DNA of 7,806 bases from Fusobacteriaceae bacterium (GCA_030625925.1 DAOUPY010000057.1:1-7806), one strand, 5' to 3'. Positions 1 through 6,476 are shown, counted from the first letter of the stretch. Made by a program: numbers and translations. The notes: a model not told the origin generated them from the sequence alone.

Positions 1-184
1 CCATATCTTTGGCTATAAGTACATCATCCATCAGGGATTTAGATAACCATGCCGGTAATGCCTTTGTTACTGACACTATTAAAGATAGTATCACTATAAG
101 TATAAATCTATATTTATACTGCATTCCATAGTCAAACATCTTTTTTAAAGATGTTTTTTGAACTTTTAATTTAATTTTATTCAT
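1..184 (-). CDS. msbA: MsbA-like lipid A export ABC transporter, N-terminal fragment (cut by window edge)
   Basis: Only the first 61 codons are in the window. The frame starts at ATG 184 and runs off the left edge. After a basic N-terminus (many Lys in residues 3-15), one hydrophobic segment covers about residues 26-40. It is followed by a stretch (residues 42-60) with ALPAW, then SLMDDV and KD, which matches the TM1-to-loop region of MsbA-type exporters, where an Asp-Asp-x-[FL] motif follows the first helix. MsbA flips core-lipid A across the inner membrane. The start codon lies one base after the lpxB stop, with AAAGGAAAA as ribosome binding site inside the lpxB end, so translation is probably coupled. 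The position directly after lpxB supports the lipid A role. The nucleotide-binding domain is outside the window, so another ABC exporter remains possible. Confidence 0.7.
   Translation of the reverse strand, partial: MNKIKLKVQKTSLKKMFDYGMQYKYRFILIVILSLIVSVTKALPAWLSKSLMDDVLIAKDM
134..156. repeat. 10-bp perfect inverted repeat (hairpin) inside the first codons of the MsbA-like gene
   Basis: The arms AAACATCTTT and AAAGATGTTT are perfectly complementary with a 3-base loop. In the mRNA the hairpin covers about codons 10-19 of the MsbA-like gene, roughly 28-50 bases after the start codon. Read on the plus strand it is followed by more T residues, so it looks like a weak terminator facing antisense transcription. 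The stem is A/T-rich with two G:C pairs. It may be chance in A+T-rich coding sequence. Confidence 0.4.
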
Positions 185-185
185 A

Positions 186-1256
186 TTATTTTCCTTTCAA
201 AAAAAATTTAGCATACTTTTCTATTATATTATCTCCACCTAATTTTTCTATTATTTCACTTATCTGCCCCTCAAAATATTCTCTGTTGTCCTCTATATTT
301 TGTATAGCTTCTAAGATATTCTCTCTATTGCAGTCTCCCTGAAGAAGTTCTCTATAAACTTCCCTGTCCAAGGCTAAGTTAGGCAGAGATACATATTTTA
401 ATTTAAGTATATATTTTGCTATAAGTCCGCTCAATCTATCGATCTTATAGGTTACAACTCCCGGTAATCCCAAAAGTGCCAATTCTAAGATTACTGTCCC
501 TGAAGCTGCTATGGCATATTTAGATTGTTTTACTACATCTTTGAGAGATGAATTATCTATGACCTCTAAGTTTTTATACTTGCTTATATCCAAATTCACC
601 CAATTTAGATGTTCTTTTTTGGCTAATTTTAATATAAAATTTTCATCCGTAGATTTTTCCACAACTTCCAGCATTATAGGCAGAAGGTTCTGTACCTCTT
701 TTTTTCTGCTTCCAGGGAGTAAAAGGATCTTATCTCCCCTATGATCTACCCGTTTATAAATATCCAAAAATGGATTTCCATAATATGTTACATCTATGCC
801 ATGTTTTTTATAAAAGTCAACTTCCCACGGGAAGATAACTACTATATGATCTACATTTCTTAATTTTTCAACACGTTTTTCTCCCCAAACCCAAACTTTA
901 GGCGGGATATAATAGTATATCTCTACACCCTCTACATGTTTTTGAAGAAGTTCCATAAATTTTAGATTGAATCCTCCATAATCTATTAAAATTACTTTTT
1001 TGATCTCCTCTTTTTTAATAAACTCTATATACTCATAAACTTTATTTTTTAAAAATTTATATTTTTTGAGAGCTTCCCAAATACCCATTACAGCTAATTC
1101 ATCTATATCCTGTATAACAGTAACACCAGCTTCCTTGGAATGTTTACCTGCTACTCCAAAAAAACTGGCATTATTGTCAATTTTATTCATTGCATTTACA
1201 AGATATGATAGGTGAAGATCCCCTGAGATTTCACCTGTGGAAACAAAATATTTCAT
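186..1256 (-). CDS. lpxB: Lipid-A-disaccharide synthase LpxB
   Basis: A 356-residue GT19-family glycosyltransferase that joins UDP-2,3-diacylglucosamine to lipid X (2,3-diacyl-GlcN-1-phosphate), giving the beta-1,6 lipid A disaccharide at the inner face of the cytoplasmic membrane. Family landmarks: STGEISGDLH at residues 6-15; IDYGGFN at 91-97, whose Asp92 corresponds to the essential Asp of the family; PPKVWVWGEKRVEK at 118-131; PGSRKKEV at 181-188 with the key Arg184; ASGTVILELALLG at 251-263; and PNLAL...ELLQ at 292-306. The length is a little below the roughly 380 residues of the E. coli enzyme. The start is ATG 1256, preceded by a strong GAGGAGGAA that overlaps the lpxI stop codon; the gap to lpxI is 12 bases. 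Its stop is one base before the MsbA-like start. I see no damage to the reading frame. Confidence 0.95.
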   Translation of the reverse strand: MKYFVSTGEISGDLHLSYLVNAMNKIDNNASFFGVAGKHSKEAGVTVIQDIDELAVMGIWEALKKYKFLKNKVYEYIEFIKKEEIKKVILIDYGGFNLKFMELLQKHVEGVEIYYYIPPKVWVWGEKRVEKLRNVDHIVVIFPWEVDFYKKHGIDVTYYGNPFLDIYKRVDHRGDKILLLPGSRKKEVQNLLPIMLEVVEKSTDENFILKLAKKEHLNWVNLDISKYKNLEVIDNSSLKDVVKQSKYAIAASGTVILELALLGLPGVVTYKIDRLSGLIAKYILKLKYVSLPNLALDREVYRELLQGDCNRENILEAIQNIEDNREYFEGQISEIIEKLGGDNIIEKYAKFFLKGK

Positions 1257-1268
1257 ACTGTTCCTCCT

Positions 1269-2072
1269 CTATACCCTCACTCCTACAATGAAAATATTAT
1301 TTTCATTTGCTAATTTGATAGATTCTTCTTTATCTAAAAACAACATCCTATCAGCTTCTCCAACTATACCTTTTCCACCGATAGATATTATTTTTTTTAT
1401 GGTATCTAAACCTATTGCCGGTATGTCTACTCTCATATCCTGTTGTGGTCTGGACATTTTCACTAAGATACAGTCGTTCCCAGCATATTCATAGGCTCTT
1501 TCAATAGTTTTATCGGTCCCCTCTATCCCTTCCAGGGTAATAATAGAACCATCTTTACATACCACACATTGGCCTGCATCTATAATAGACAGAGCTCTTG
1601 CTCCCTCTATCCCTATTTTTATGGTTTTATTTTCATCATCACTGGGGGTAGTTTTTGTATATATTTTTTCAGAAAACATCATATCTTTCATAAGATGATT
1701 TTGAGGGAGCACTTTTATACCATTTAACCTGAATAGAGAGATCACACCAAATAATAAAGTTTCGTCTTTTTTATCCGGCATCTTATTTAGAAGTTCCTCA
1801 CCTACTTCATCTAAACAAAGGTCATTAAACATTAAGTTTTTTTCAACCTTTCCCAACATAACCATCTTCTTGATATTATTAGTCAACAAGTATAGAAGGA
1901 TTTTTTTCATCTCTCCTATATTTATCTCTATGTAATTAGGATGAGATTTAATCTCTTCAGATACTGTATCAAACAGTCCTATTGGATATGGATCTATTCC
2001 GTATTCTTTAGCAGATTCTAAAAATTTTAATGGAAGATTTCCGTTCCCTACAATAACAGCTATTTTCTCCAT
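1269..2072 (-). CDS. lpxI: UDP-2,3-diacylglucosamine pyrophosphatase LpxI (DUF1009 family)
   Basis: A 267-residue protein of the LpxI family, the non-LpxH route that hydrolyses UDP-2,3-diacylglucosamine to lipid X and UMP. Recognisable parts: the N-terminal IAVIVGNGNLPL at residues 4-15 (glycine-rich nucleotide-binding start); MLGKVEKNLMF at 72-82; AGQCVV...EGIEGTD at 166-187; and the C-terminal signature DMRVDIPAIGLDTI at 212-225. Family members carry a catalytic Asp in this C-terminal domain, and Asp212 or Asp216 are the candidates. The C-terminus keeps the usual GIVGEADR...LANENNIFIVGV pattern. The ATG overlaps the ancestral lpxA stop as TAATG, so the gene was coupled to full-length lpxA. 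With the frameshift in lpxA, ribosomes on lpxA would now stop about 190 bases upstream, which could lower LpxI output unless the AGGGGGA site recruits ribosomes alone. Confidence 0.93.
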   Translation of the reverse strand: MEKIAVIVGNGNLPLKFLESAKEYGIDPYPIGLFDTVSEEIKSHPNYIEINIGEMKKILLYLLTNNIKKMVMLGKVEKNLMFNDLCLDEVGEELLNKMPDKKDETLLFGVISLFRLNGIKVLPQNHLMKDMMFSEKIYTKTTPSDDENKTIKIGIEGARALSIIDAGQCVVCKDGSIITLEGIEGTDKTIERAYEYAGNDCILVKMSRPQQDMRVDIPAIGLDTIKKIISIGGKGIVGEADRMLFLDKEESIKLANENNIFIVGVRV

Positions 2073-2082
2073 TATTTGATAA

Positions 2083-2089
2083 TCCCCCT
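2083..2089 (-). promoter_or_regulatory. Ribosome binding site of lpxI, inside the lpxA 3' end
   Basis: AGGGGGA lies 10 bases upstream of the lpxI ATG at 2072, within the C-terminal codons of the frame-restored lpxA. It supports the chosen lpxI start and would allow some initiation that does not depend on ribosomes finishing lpxA. Confidence 0.55.
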
Positions 2090-2293
2090 ACTACTGTTTT
2101 TAACAAATTCTAAAAAGTTTTTTACACACGGATTATCACCATATGTTTCTTCTGTTTCTGCTAAAGCATCCTTTAATAACATCTTAGATCTAAATATCAA
2201 TCTATATACTTTTTTTAACACAGAGAGATCTTCCTTTGAAAAACCTCTTCTAGAAAGACCTACACTATTTAATCCACGAGCTACTGCACGAGA

Positions 2294-2300
2294 ACCTAGC
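2294..2300 (-). other. Frameshift site in lpxA (GCT-A-GGT)
   Basis: On the minus strand, codon GCT (Ala182, 2300-2298) is followed by a single A (2297) and then GGT TCT CGT in the restored frame. Relatives have Ala-x-Gly here (E. coli: A-Q-G), so one codon is represented by one base. The exact indel position could lie a few bases either side. The restored frame has a stop upstream near 2327-2329, so the change of frame must lie between there and the TAG at 2265-2267. Confidence 0.85.
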
Positions 2301-2854
2301 CAAAATATACGGCGGTACGTCTTGGACTATAAGAGAACCTCCACCAGTCATACTGTGGGCACCTATATTGCAAAATTGATGTACAGGTGTCAATCCACCT
2401 ATAATTGCAAAATCTCCTACAGTTACATGTCCTGCCAAGGTTACGTTGTTAGCCAAAATACAGTTATCTCCGATGATAACATCATGGGCAACATGTACGT
2501 AAACCATAAGCAGGTTATTATTACCTATTACAGTTTCCCACTTATCATCTGTTCCCCTATGGATTGTTACAAATTCTCTGATCTTGTTGTTGTCGCCTAT
2601 TATGGTCTTAGTAGCCTCACCTTTATATTTAAGGTCTTGTGACTCCTTCCCTATGGAGGCATAAGAGTATATCTTATTATTTTTTCCTATTATAGTAATT
2701 CCGTCTATTACGACATGGGATTCAATGATGGTATTCTCCCCTATTACTACTTCGCTGCCAATGATGGTATAGGGCCCTACTGTTACATTTTTACCAAGTA
2801 TTGCTCCGTCCTCAATGATTGCGGTTTTATGTATGTTAGCCATGAATTTCCTCC

Positions 2855-3274
2855 CTACTTTTTCAAAATAGCAAACATTAGTTCTGCTGTAGCTACTATT
2901 TCACCATCTACTTTAGCTACTCCTCTACCTTTTACTATAGATCTTTTGGCCTTCACAACTTCTACTTCATAGACTAATTTATCTCCAGGGACTACAGGTT
3001 TTTTAAATTTTGCATTTTCAATTGATGCAAAAAGAGGTGTAATAGGTTCAGCATCTGCATTTACTAATAAACCAAGAGCTTGAGCCATACCTTCCACTAT
3101 TAATACACCTGGCATGATTGGATAATCAGGAAAATGTCCATTAAAAAACTCCTCATTGACACTTACATTTTTATAGGCTTCCAAAGTAGTTTCTCCAATT
3201 TTTGTAACTCTGTCTACCAATAAAAACGGGTATCTATGTGGTATTCTCTTTTTTATTTCAGCTATATTCATCAT
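2855..3274 (-). CDS. fabZ: 3-hydroxyacyl-[acyl-carrier-protein] dehydratase FabZ
   Basis: A 139-residue hot-dog-fold dehydratase of type II fatty acid synthesis, which removes water from 3-hydroxyacyl-ACP to give trans-2-enoyl-ACP in the cytosol. The family signature is plain: [13 protein letters not shown] at residues 11-23, [21 protein letters not shown] at 45-65 with catalytic His47 and Glu61, and [15 protein letters not shown] in the second half. The length is normal for FabZ. Two ATG codons are adjacent (3274 and 3271). The first is favoured because AGGAG ends about 9-10 bases upstream of it. FabZ uses the same 3-hydroxyacyl-ACP pool as LpxA, and the two genes are commonly adjacent, 11 bases apart here. 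The 125-base leader after lpxC may carry a separate promoter that lets fabZ and the genes behind it respond differently from pcrA-lpxC. Confidence 0.96.
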   Translation of the reverse strand: MMNIAEIKKRIPHRYPFLLVDRVTKIGETTLEAYKNVSVNEEFFNGHFPDYPIMPGVLIVEGMAQALGLLVNADAEPITPLFASIENAKFKKPVVPGDKLVYEVEVVKAKRSIVKGRGVAKVDGEIVATAELMFAILKK

Positions 3275-3302
3275 TTTTTAATCACTCCTATTTAGTTGAC
3301 TC

Positions 3303-3326
3303 CTCTTTCTTATAGTTTTTCTTATA
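3303..3326 (-). repeat. Imperfect 12-base tandem repeat upstream of fabZ
   Basis: On the minus strand TATAAGAAAAAC is followed directly by TATAAGAAAGAG, with 10 of 12 positions matching. The copies lie about 30-52 bases before the fabZ start. Each copy resembles a -10 box (TATAAG), and the first is preceded by TG-T as in an extended -10. The second copy runs into GAGGAG. The function is unknown; it may be a promoter region or simple A-rich leader sequence. Confidence 0.4.
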
Positions 3327-3331
3327 ACATC

Positions 3332-3362
3332 TAAAATTTATTTTTAATTATAATAAATTTTA
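3332..3362. repeat. 11-bp perfect A/T-only inverted repeat in the lpxC-fabZ gap
   Basis: The arms TAAAATTTATT (3332-3342) and AATAAATTTTA (3352-3362) are perfectly complementary around a 9-base centre. The repeat lies between the lpxC stop and the fabZ start. A TATAAT on the minus strand (3352-3347) falls across the inner edge of one arm. It could be an operator for a regulator of lipid synthesis, a weak RNA hairpin, or chance in pure A/T sequence. It has no G:C pairs and no clear U-tract, so it is a poor terminator. Confidence 0.4.
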
Positions 3363-3391
3363 ATATTCGTTAATCGGAAAAACGACAACAA
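3347..3391 (-). promoter_or_regulatory. fabZ: Possible internal promoter upstream of fabZ
   Basis: The 125-base gap between lpxC and fabZ is the only sizeable gap in the run, and it contains -10-like elements on the minus strand. One is a perfect TATAAT at 3352-3347, without a good -35 at 16-18 bases. Another is a pairing of TTGTCG with TATTAA 17 bases downstream (4 of 6 matches each). No single promoter stands out. I list the region as a candidate only. Confidence 0.3.
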
Positions 3392-3399
3392 GGAAAGAG

Positions 3400-4227
3400 T
3401 TATTTAGTTAATAATTTTGCAAATTCTATATCCAATGCATGTCCTGCTTTTACAGCAATGATATGACCTTTTATAGGCCTATTAATCACTTTCAGATCTC
3501 CGATTATATCCAAAATTTTATGCCTTACAAATTCATCTTCAAACCTAAGACCATTAGGGTTGTCTACACCATTTTTATTGATTACAATGGCATTGTCCAA
3601 AGTTCCGCCTAAAGCCAGGTTATTTTTTCTGAGATATTCTATCTCATAGTCAAATCCAAAGGTTCTAGCGGGTGCTATCTCCTCTAAATAGTTTTCTTTG
3701 TTAAGATCAATCTCTAACATCTGTGTTTTTAAAAATGTATGGTTAAATTTTATTGTATAAGTTATCTTAAATCCATCATATGGTAATGCCACAATATGCT
3801 TGTCATCTTTAGTCAGGTATACCGGCTCAGTTATGATAAGCTCATCTATTTCAGAGTCCAGATCCAAAGTCCCGGTATCCCTTATTAATTCGCCAAATAT
3901 TTTGGCACTTCCGTCTCCTATAGGCAGTTCATTACCATCGATCTCTACCATTAAGTCTGTTATTTCAAAGATAGATAGTGCCGATAAAAAGTGTTCGATA
4001 GTGTGAATTTTGGCATCATATTTATTTTTTAAATTTGTTCCACGAGTCAGGTCAAAAGTGTTTTCCAGGTTCATTACCACCTCATTTTCACCCTCTTTTA
4101 AATCAACTCTTTTAAATATAATACCCATTTTTTCCGTAACTGGTATTAGTTTTATCTTTATTGTTTCACCCTTGTGAAGACCTATTCCCTCATAGGTTAT
4201 CTCTTTTGCAATGGTTTTTCTTCTCAT
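3400..4227 (-). CDS. lpxC: UDP-3-O-acyl-N-acetylglucosamine deacetylase LpxC
   Basis: A 275-residue zinc amidase that catalyses the committed step of lipid A synthesis: removal of the N-acetyl group from UDP-3-O-acyl-GlcNAc in the cytosol. Family features: an N-terminal QKTI-like opening (RRKTIAKEI) with GIGLHKGE at residues 14-21, IHTIEHFLSAL at 74-84 with Glu78 and zinc ligand His79, IGDGSA at 103-108, ARTFGF at 187-192, GGTLDNAIV at 207-215, RHKILDIIGDL at 235-245 with zinc ligands His236 and Asp240, and GHIIAVKAGH at 254-263 with the catalytic His263. All expected active-site residues are present. It lacks the longer tail of the roughly 305-residue E. coli enzyme, as do other short LpxC proteins. 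The start ATG 4227 is preceded by AAGGAG 6 bases upstream, and only 10 bases separate it from the pcrA stop. Confidence 0.96.
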   Translation of the reverse strand: MRRKTIAKEITYEGIGLHKGETIKIKLIPVTEKMGIIFKRVDLKEGENEVVMNLENTFDLTRGTNLKNKYDAKIHTIEHFLSALSIFEITDLMVEIDGNELPIGDGSAKIFGELIRDTGTLDLDSEIDELIITEPVYLTKDDKHIVALPYDGFKITYTIKFNHTFLKTQMLEIDLNKENYLEEIAPARTFGFDYEIEYLRKNNLALGGTLDNAIVINKNGVDNPNGLRFEDEFVRHKILDIIGDLKVINRPIKGHIIAVKAGHALDIEFAKLLTK

Positions 4228-4237
4228 TTTGGTCTCC

Positions 4238-6403
4238 TTATTCTTTTACTAAAAACTTTTCAGCTAGAATTAGTGGCAATTTTTTATCCCCATCTCTAAA
4301 CCTGATTACAAGTCTTTTTCCTACTTCTACATCTTTTATAATCCCAGTACCAAACTTCTTATGGGTAACCTTTTCACCAATTTTAAATGGTGATTTTTCA
4401 TCTACCTTAAAGTCTGCTTTTGTGATTAAATTTAATCCTCCTAATTTTGTTTCCTTCTTTTTAGGAGTGATCTTTGCTTTGTTTATATAATCCACATACC
4501 TATCATCGATTTCCTTTAAAAATCTAGATGGATCCCTCATATAGGAGATCCTTCCATATACCATCCTTTCAGATGCATGAGAGATATGTAATTTTTCTTC
4601 AGCACGAGTTATGGCTACATAGCACAGTCTTCTCTCTTCTTCTAAATCGTCATCGGAAAAATCTGCTTTAGCACTTGGAAATAACTCATCTTCCATCCCC
4701 ACTAAGAAAACTATTGGGAATTCTAACCCTTTGGAGTTATGGATCGTCATCAATTTGACATAGTCTGTGTCTTCCTCTAAGTCATCTGTAGCCGCTACCA
4801 ATGCGGTCTGTTCTAAAAATTGTCCTACACTAATAAATCCTTCATACTGCTCTGAGTCTTCCATCTCTTGTATAGAAGTTCGTAGTTCCCTTACGTTATC
4901 CATCCTAGCTTCAAATTTTTCATCATAGGTAGATAAGTAGTTCATATAGTTACTTCCCTCTAAGATCATATCATATATCTCTGAGGCTGTGAGAAATTGA
5001 CTTTCCTCTATTATATTTTTTAACATCTCATGGAGTCTGAGTACAGTTACTTTTATGGCCGATCCTAGTTTAGTTTCCTCTATCCTGCCCATGGCTTCAA
5101 AAAATATTATCTCATTTTCATCGGCAAAATCTCTGATTTTTTCAATAGTCTTTGCTCCGATTTTTCTTTTGGGAACATTGATTATTCTGAATAAACTAAC
5201 AGTATCTTTAGGATTATTTATTACTCTCATATAGGAAAGGATGTCCTTTACTTCTACCCTTTGGTAGAACTGCATCCCGCCGAATATCTTATAGCTGATT
5301 CTATGTCTTAAAAAAGCTTCCTCAAATACCCTTGACTGTGCATTGGTTCTGTATAAAACAGTATAATCTTTGTACGACCTGCCATTATTTTTTCCCTTTA
5401 TGATTTCCTGTAATATATAATCTGCCTCTGCCCTTCCATCTGATGCAGAAAATATTTCAATTAAATGTCCTTTTTCCTTCTCAGTCCAAAGGTTTTTTCC
5501 TCTAGAAGTTGTATTTAATTTAATAATACTGTTTGCAGCACCCAATATATTTTGAGTTGATCTATAATTTTGCTCTAATTTTACTACCAAAGCATCCTTA
5601 TATTCCTTTTCGAAATCCAGGATATTTTTTATATTTGCTCCTCTAAATCCGTATATACTCTGATCTTCATCACCGACAACACATATATTTTTATGTTTTT
5701 GGGCTATCTTAGTTATTATCTGATATTGGATATTATTGGTATCTTGATATTCGTCTACCATTACATATTCATATCTATCTTGGATCTTTTTCAAAACTTC
5801 TTTATCATCTAATAGCTTATTGGTATTTAGAAGTAGATCGGCAAAGTCCATGGCATTATTTTTTATAAGTTCCTCGGCATATTTTTCATAAACAGCTGCT
5901 ATAACTCTTGTATCAGCATTATAAACTTCCTTTGCAACATCTGCCGGCTCATCGCCATCTTCTTTATACTTAGATATCCTTGATACTACAGATGCTGGAG
6001 TCATCTGCTTATTTGTTACCACCAATTCTTTCATCAATCTGCCGACTAATTTTTTCTGGTCATCTGCATCATAGATATTAAAATTGGCATCATAACCTAA
6101 TTTGGCAGCATATACCCGAAGCAATCTTACTCCAAATGAATGAAATGTAGACACCATAACTTTTTTAGCATCTAAGCCTATTAAACTTTCTACCCTTTCT
6201 CTCATCTCTTTGGCTGCCTTATTTGTAAATGTTACAGCCAAGATCTTGTATGGACTGATCCCTTTTTCCAGGACCATATGGGCTATTCTATATGTAACTG
6301 TTCTTGTCTTTCCACTTCCTGCTCCTGCTAATATCAGCAGCGGTCCATCTATTTTCTCTGCTGCTTTTCTTTGTTCGCTATTTAATCCGTTTAATATACT
6401 CAT
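4238..6403 (-). CDS. pcrA: ATP-dependent DNA helicase PcrA (UvrD/Rep family)
   Basis: A superfamily 1A 3'-5' DNA helicase used in repair, replication restart and removal of stalled RNA polymerase. The ATG at 6403 gives 721 residues (numbering below follows it). Motifs in order: Q motif LNGLNSEQRKA (4-14), Walker A AGAGSGKT (26-33), Ia AVTFTNKAAKEM (56-67), II VDEYQDTN (216-223), III VGDEDQSIYGFRGAN (243-257), IV LEQNYRST (276-283), V MTIHNSKGLEFP (552-563) and VI EEERRLCYVAITRAE (588-602). The C-terminal segment from about 673 (KIGEKVTHKKFGTGII...) is the Tudor-like PcrA tail known to contact RNA polymerase. A GTG at 6409 is in frame, but AGGG at 6411-6414 sits only about one base from it and 7 bases from ATG 6403, which is therefore preferred. 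It is the first gene of the lipid A transcript, with a clear promoter just upstream. The name pcrA rather than uvrD rests on the tail. Confidence 0.95.
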   Translation of the reverse strand: MSILNGLNSEQRKAAEKIDGPLLILAGAGSGKTRTVTYRIAHMVLEKGISPYKILAVTFTNKAAKEMRERVESLIGLDAKKVMVSTFHSFGVRLLRVYAAKLGYDANFNIYDADDQKKLVGRLMKELVVTNKQMTPASVVSRISKYKEDGDEPADVAKEVYNADTRVIAAVYEKYAEELIKNNAMDFADLLLNTNKLLDDKEVLKKIQDRYEYVMVDEYQDTNNIQYQIITKIAQKHKNICVVGDEDQSIYGFRGANIKNILDFEKEYKDALVVKLEQNYRSTQNILGAANSIIKLNTTSRGKNLWTEKEKGHLIEIFSASDGRAEADYILQEIIKGKNNGRSYKDYTVLYRTNAQSRVFEEAFLRHRISYKIFGGMQFYQRVEVKDILSYMRVINNPKDTVSLFRIINVPKRKIGAKTIEKIRDFADENEIIFFEAMGRIEETKLGSAIKVTVLRLHEMLKNIIEESQFLTASEIYDMILEGSNYMNYLSTYDEKFEARMDNVRELRTSIQEMEDSEQYEGFISVGQFLEQTALVAATDDLEEDTDYVKLMTIHNSKGLEFPIVFLVGMEDELFPSAKADFSDDDLEEERRLCYVAITRAEEKLHISHASERMVYGRISYMRDPSRFLKEIDDRYVDYINKAKITPKKKETKLGGLNLITKADFKVDEKSPFKIGEKVTHKKFGTGIIKDVEVGKRLVIRFRDGDKKLPLILAEKFLVKE

Positions 6404-6410
6404 ATTCACA

Positions 6411-6414
6411 CCCT
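6411..6414 (-). promoter_or_regulatory. Ribosome binding site deciding the pcrA start
   Basis: AGGG lies 7 bases upstream of ATG 6403 but only one base (T, 6410) from the in-frame GTG at 6409-6407. The spacing therefore favours the ATG. The site is weaker than those of the downstream genes. Confidence 0.5.
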
Positions 6415-6440
6415 ACACTCTTTTTTTACATTCTTTTTAA

Positions 6441-6469
6441 AGTATATCATATCTCTTTTTCTATTTCAA
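6441..6469 (-). promoter_or_regulatory. Sigma70-type promoter of the pcrA-lpxC-fabZ-lpxA-lpxI-lpxB run
   Basis: On the minus strand, TTGAAA (6469-6464, 5 of 6 matches to the -35 consensus) is followed after exactly 17 bases by TATACT (6446-6441, 5 of 6 matches to the -10 consensus). TGA directly before the -10 fits an extended -10. Transcription would start near 6434, giving a leader of about 30 bases before the pcrA ATG. It is the best-formed promoter in the window. Confidence 0.75.
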
Positions 6470-6476
6470 TTTATCG

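Larger units (their letters stand above)
2072..2843 (-). pseudogene. lpxA: UDP-N-acetylglucosamine O-acyltransferase LpxA, interrupted by a frameshift
   Basis: LpxA transfers an R-3-hydroxyacyl chain from ACP to the 3-OH of UDP-GlcNAc, the first step of lipid A synthesis, as a cytosolic left-handed beta-helix trimer. The open frame from ATG 2843 (ribosome site GGGAGGAA, 11 bases after fabZ) gives 192 residues. It has hexapeptide repeats, IHRGT at 94-98, the catalytic HVAHD at 117-121 (His120 equals E. coli His125), ANNVTLAGH at 131-139 and [10 protein letters not shown] at 154-163. Homology holds to VPPYILA (residue 182), then the frame ends after ten unrelated residues at a TAG at 2265-2267. 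Shifting frame after GCT-A (about 2297) restores [25 protein letters not shown] and SSRGIIK, ending at TAA 2072-2074. That matches the normal LpxA C-terminal helical domain, including the substrate-binding Arg of the RRGF motif. The repaired length is about 257 residues, typical of the family. Two missing bases (for example AGAG read as AG) would explain it. Whether this is real or a sequence error is undecided. Confidence 0.9.

Noticed and set aside
134..159. A plus-strand intrinsic terminator at the left end
   Set aside because: No plus-strand gene leads into it, and it lies within the coding start of the MsbA-like gene. It is listed as a hairpin only.
511..744. Short plus-strand open frames inside lpxB and other genes
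   Set aside because: They are antisense shadows of well-supported genes, without start signals or recognisable domains.
2333..2340. Direct repeat AGGTTCTC at 2340-2333 and 2297-2290 as a cause of the lpxA frameshift by recombination
   Set aside because: Recombination between the copies would delete 43 bases, not two, and homology shows no such deletion. The repeat is probably coincidental.
2076..2642. A 188-codon open frame on the plus strand opposite lpxA and its frameshift region
   Set aside because: The translation is low-complexity and matches no family I know. It lies entirely opposite lpxA, whose minus-strand frames carry clear homology on both sides of the shift.
4161..4490. A plus-strand open frame of 109 codons across the pcrA-lpxC junction
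   Set aside because: It is Phe/Ser/Leu-rich, as expected of the complement of A-rich coding sequence, has no ribosome site, and is covered by two certain genes on the other strand.
6404..6409. GTG at 6409 as the pcrA start
   Set aside because: The purine-rich site AGGG is too close to the GTG (one base) and correctly spaced for the ATG at 6403. The two added residues are not part of the helicase Q motif.
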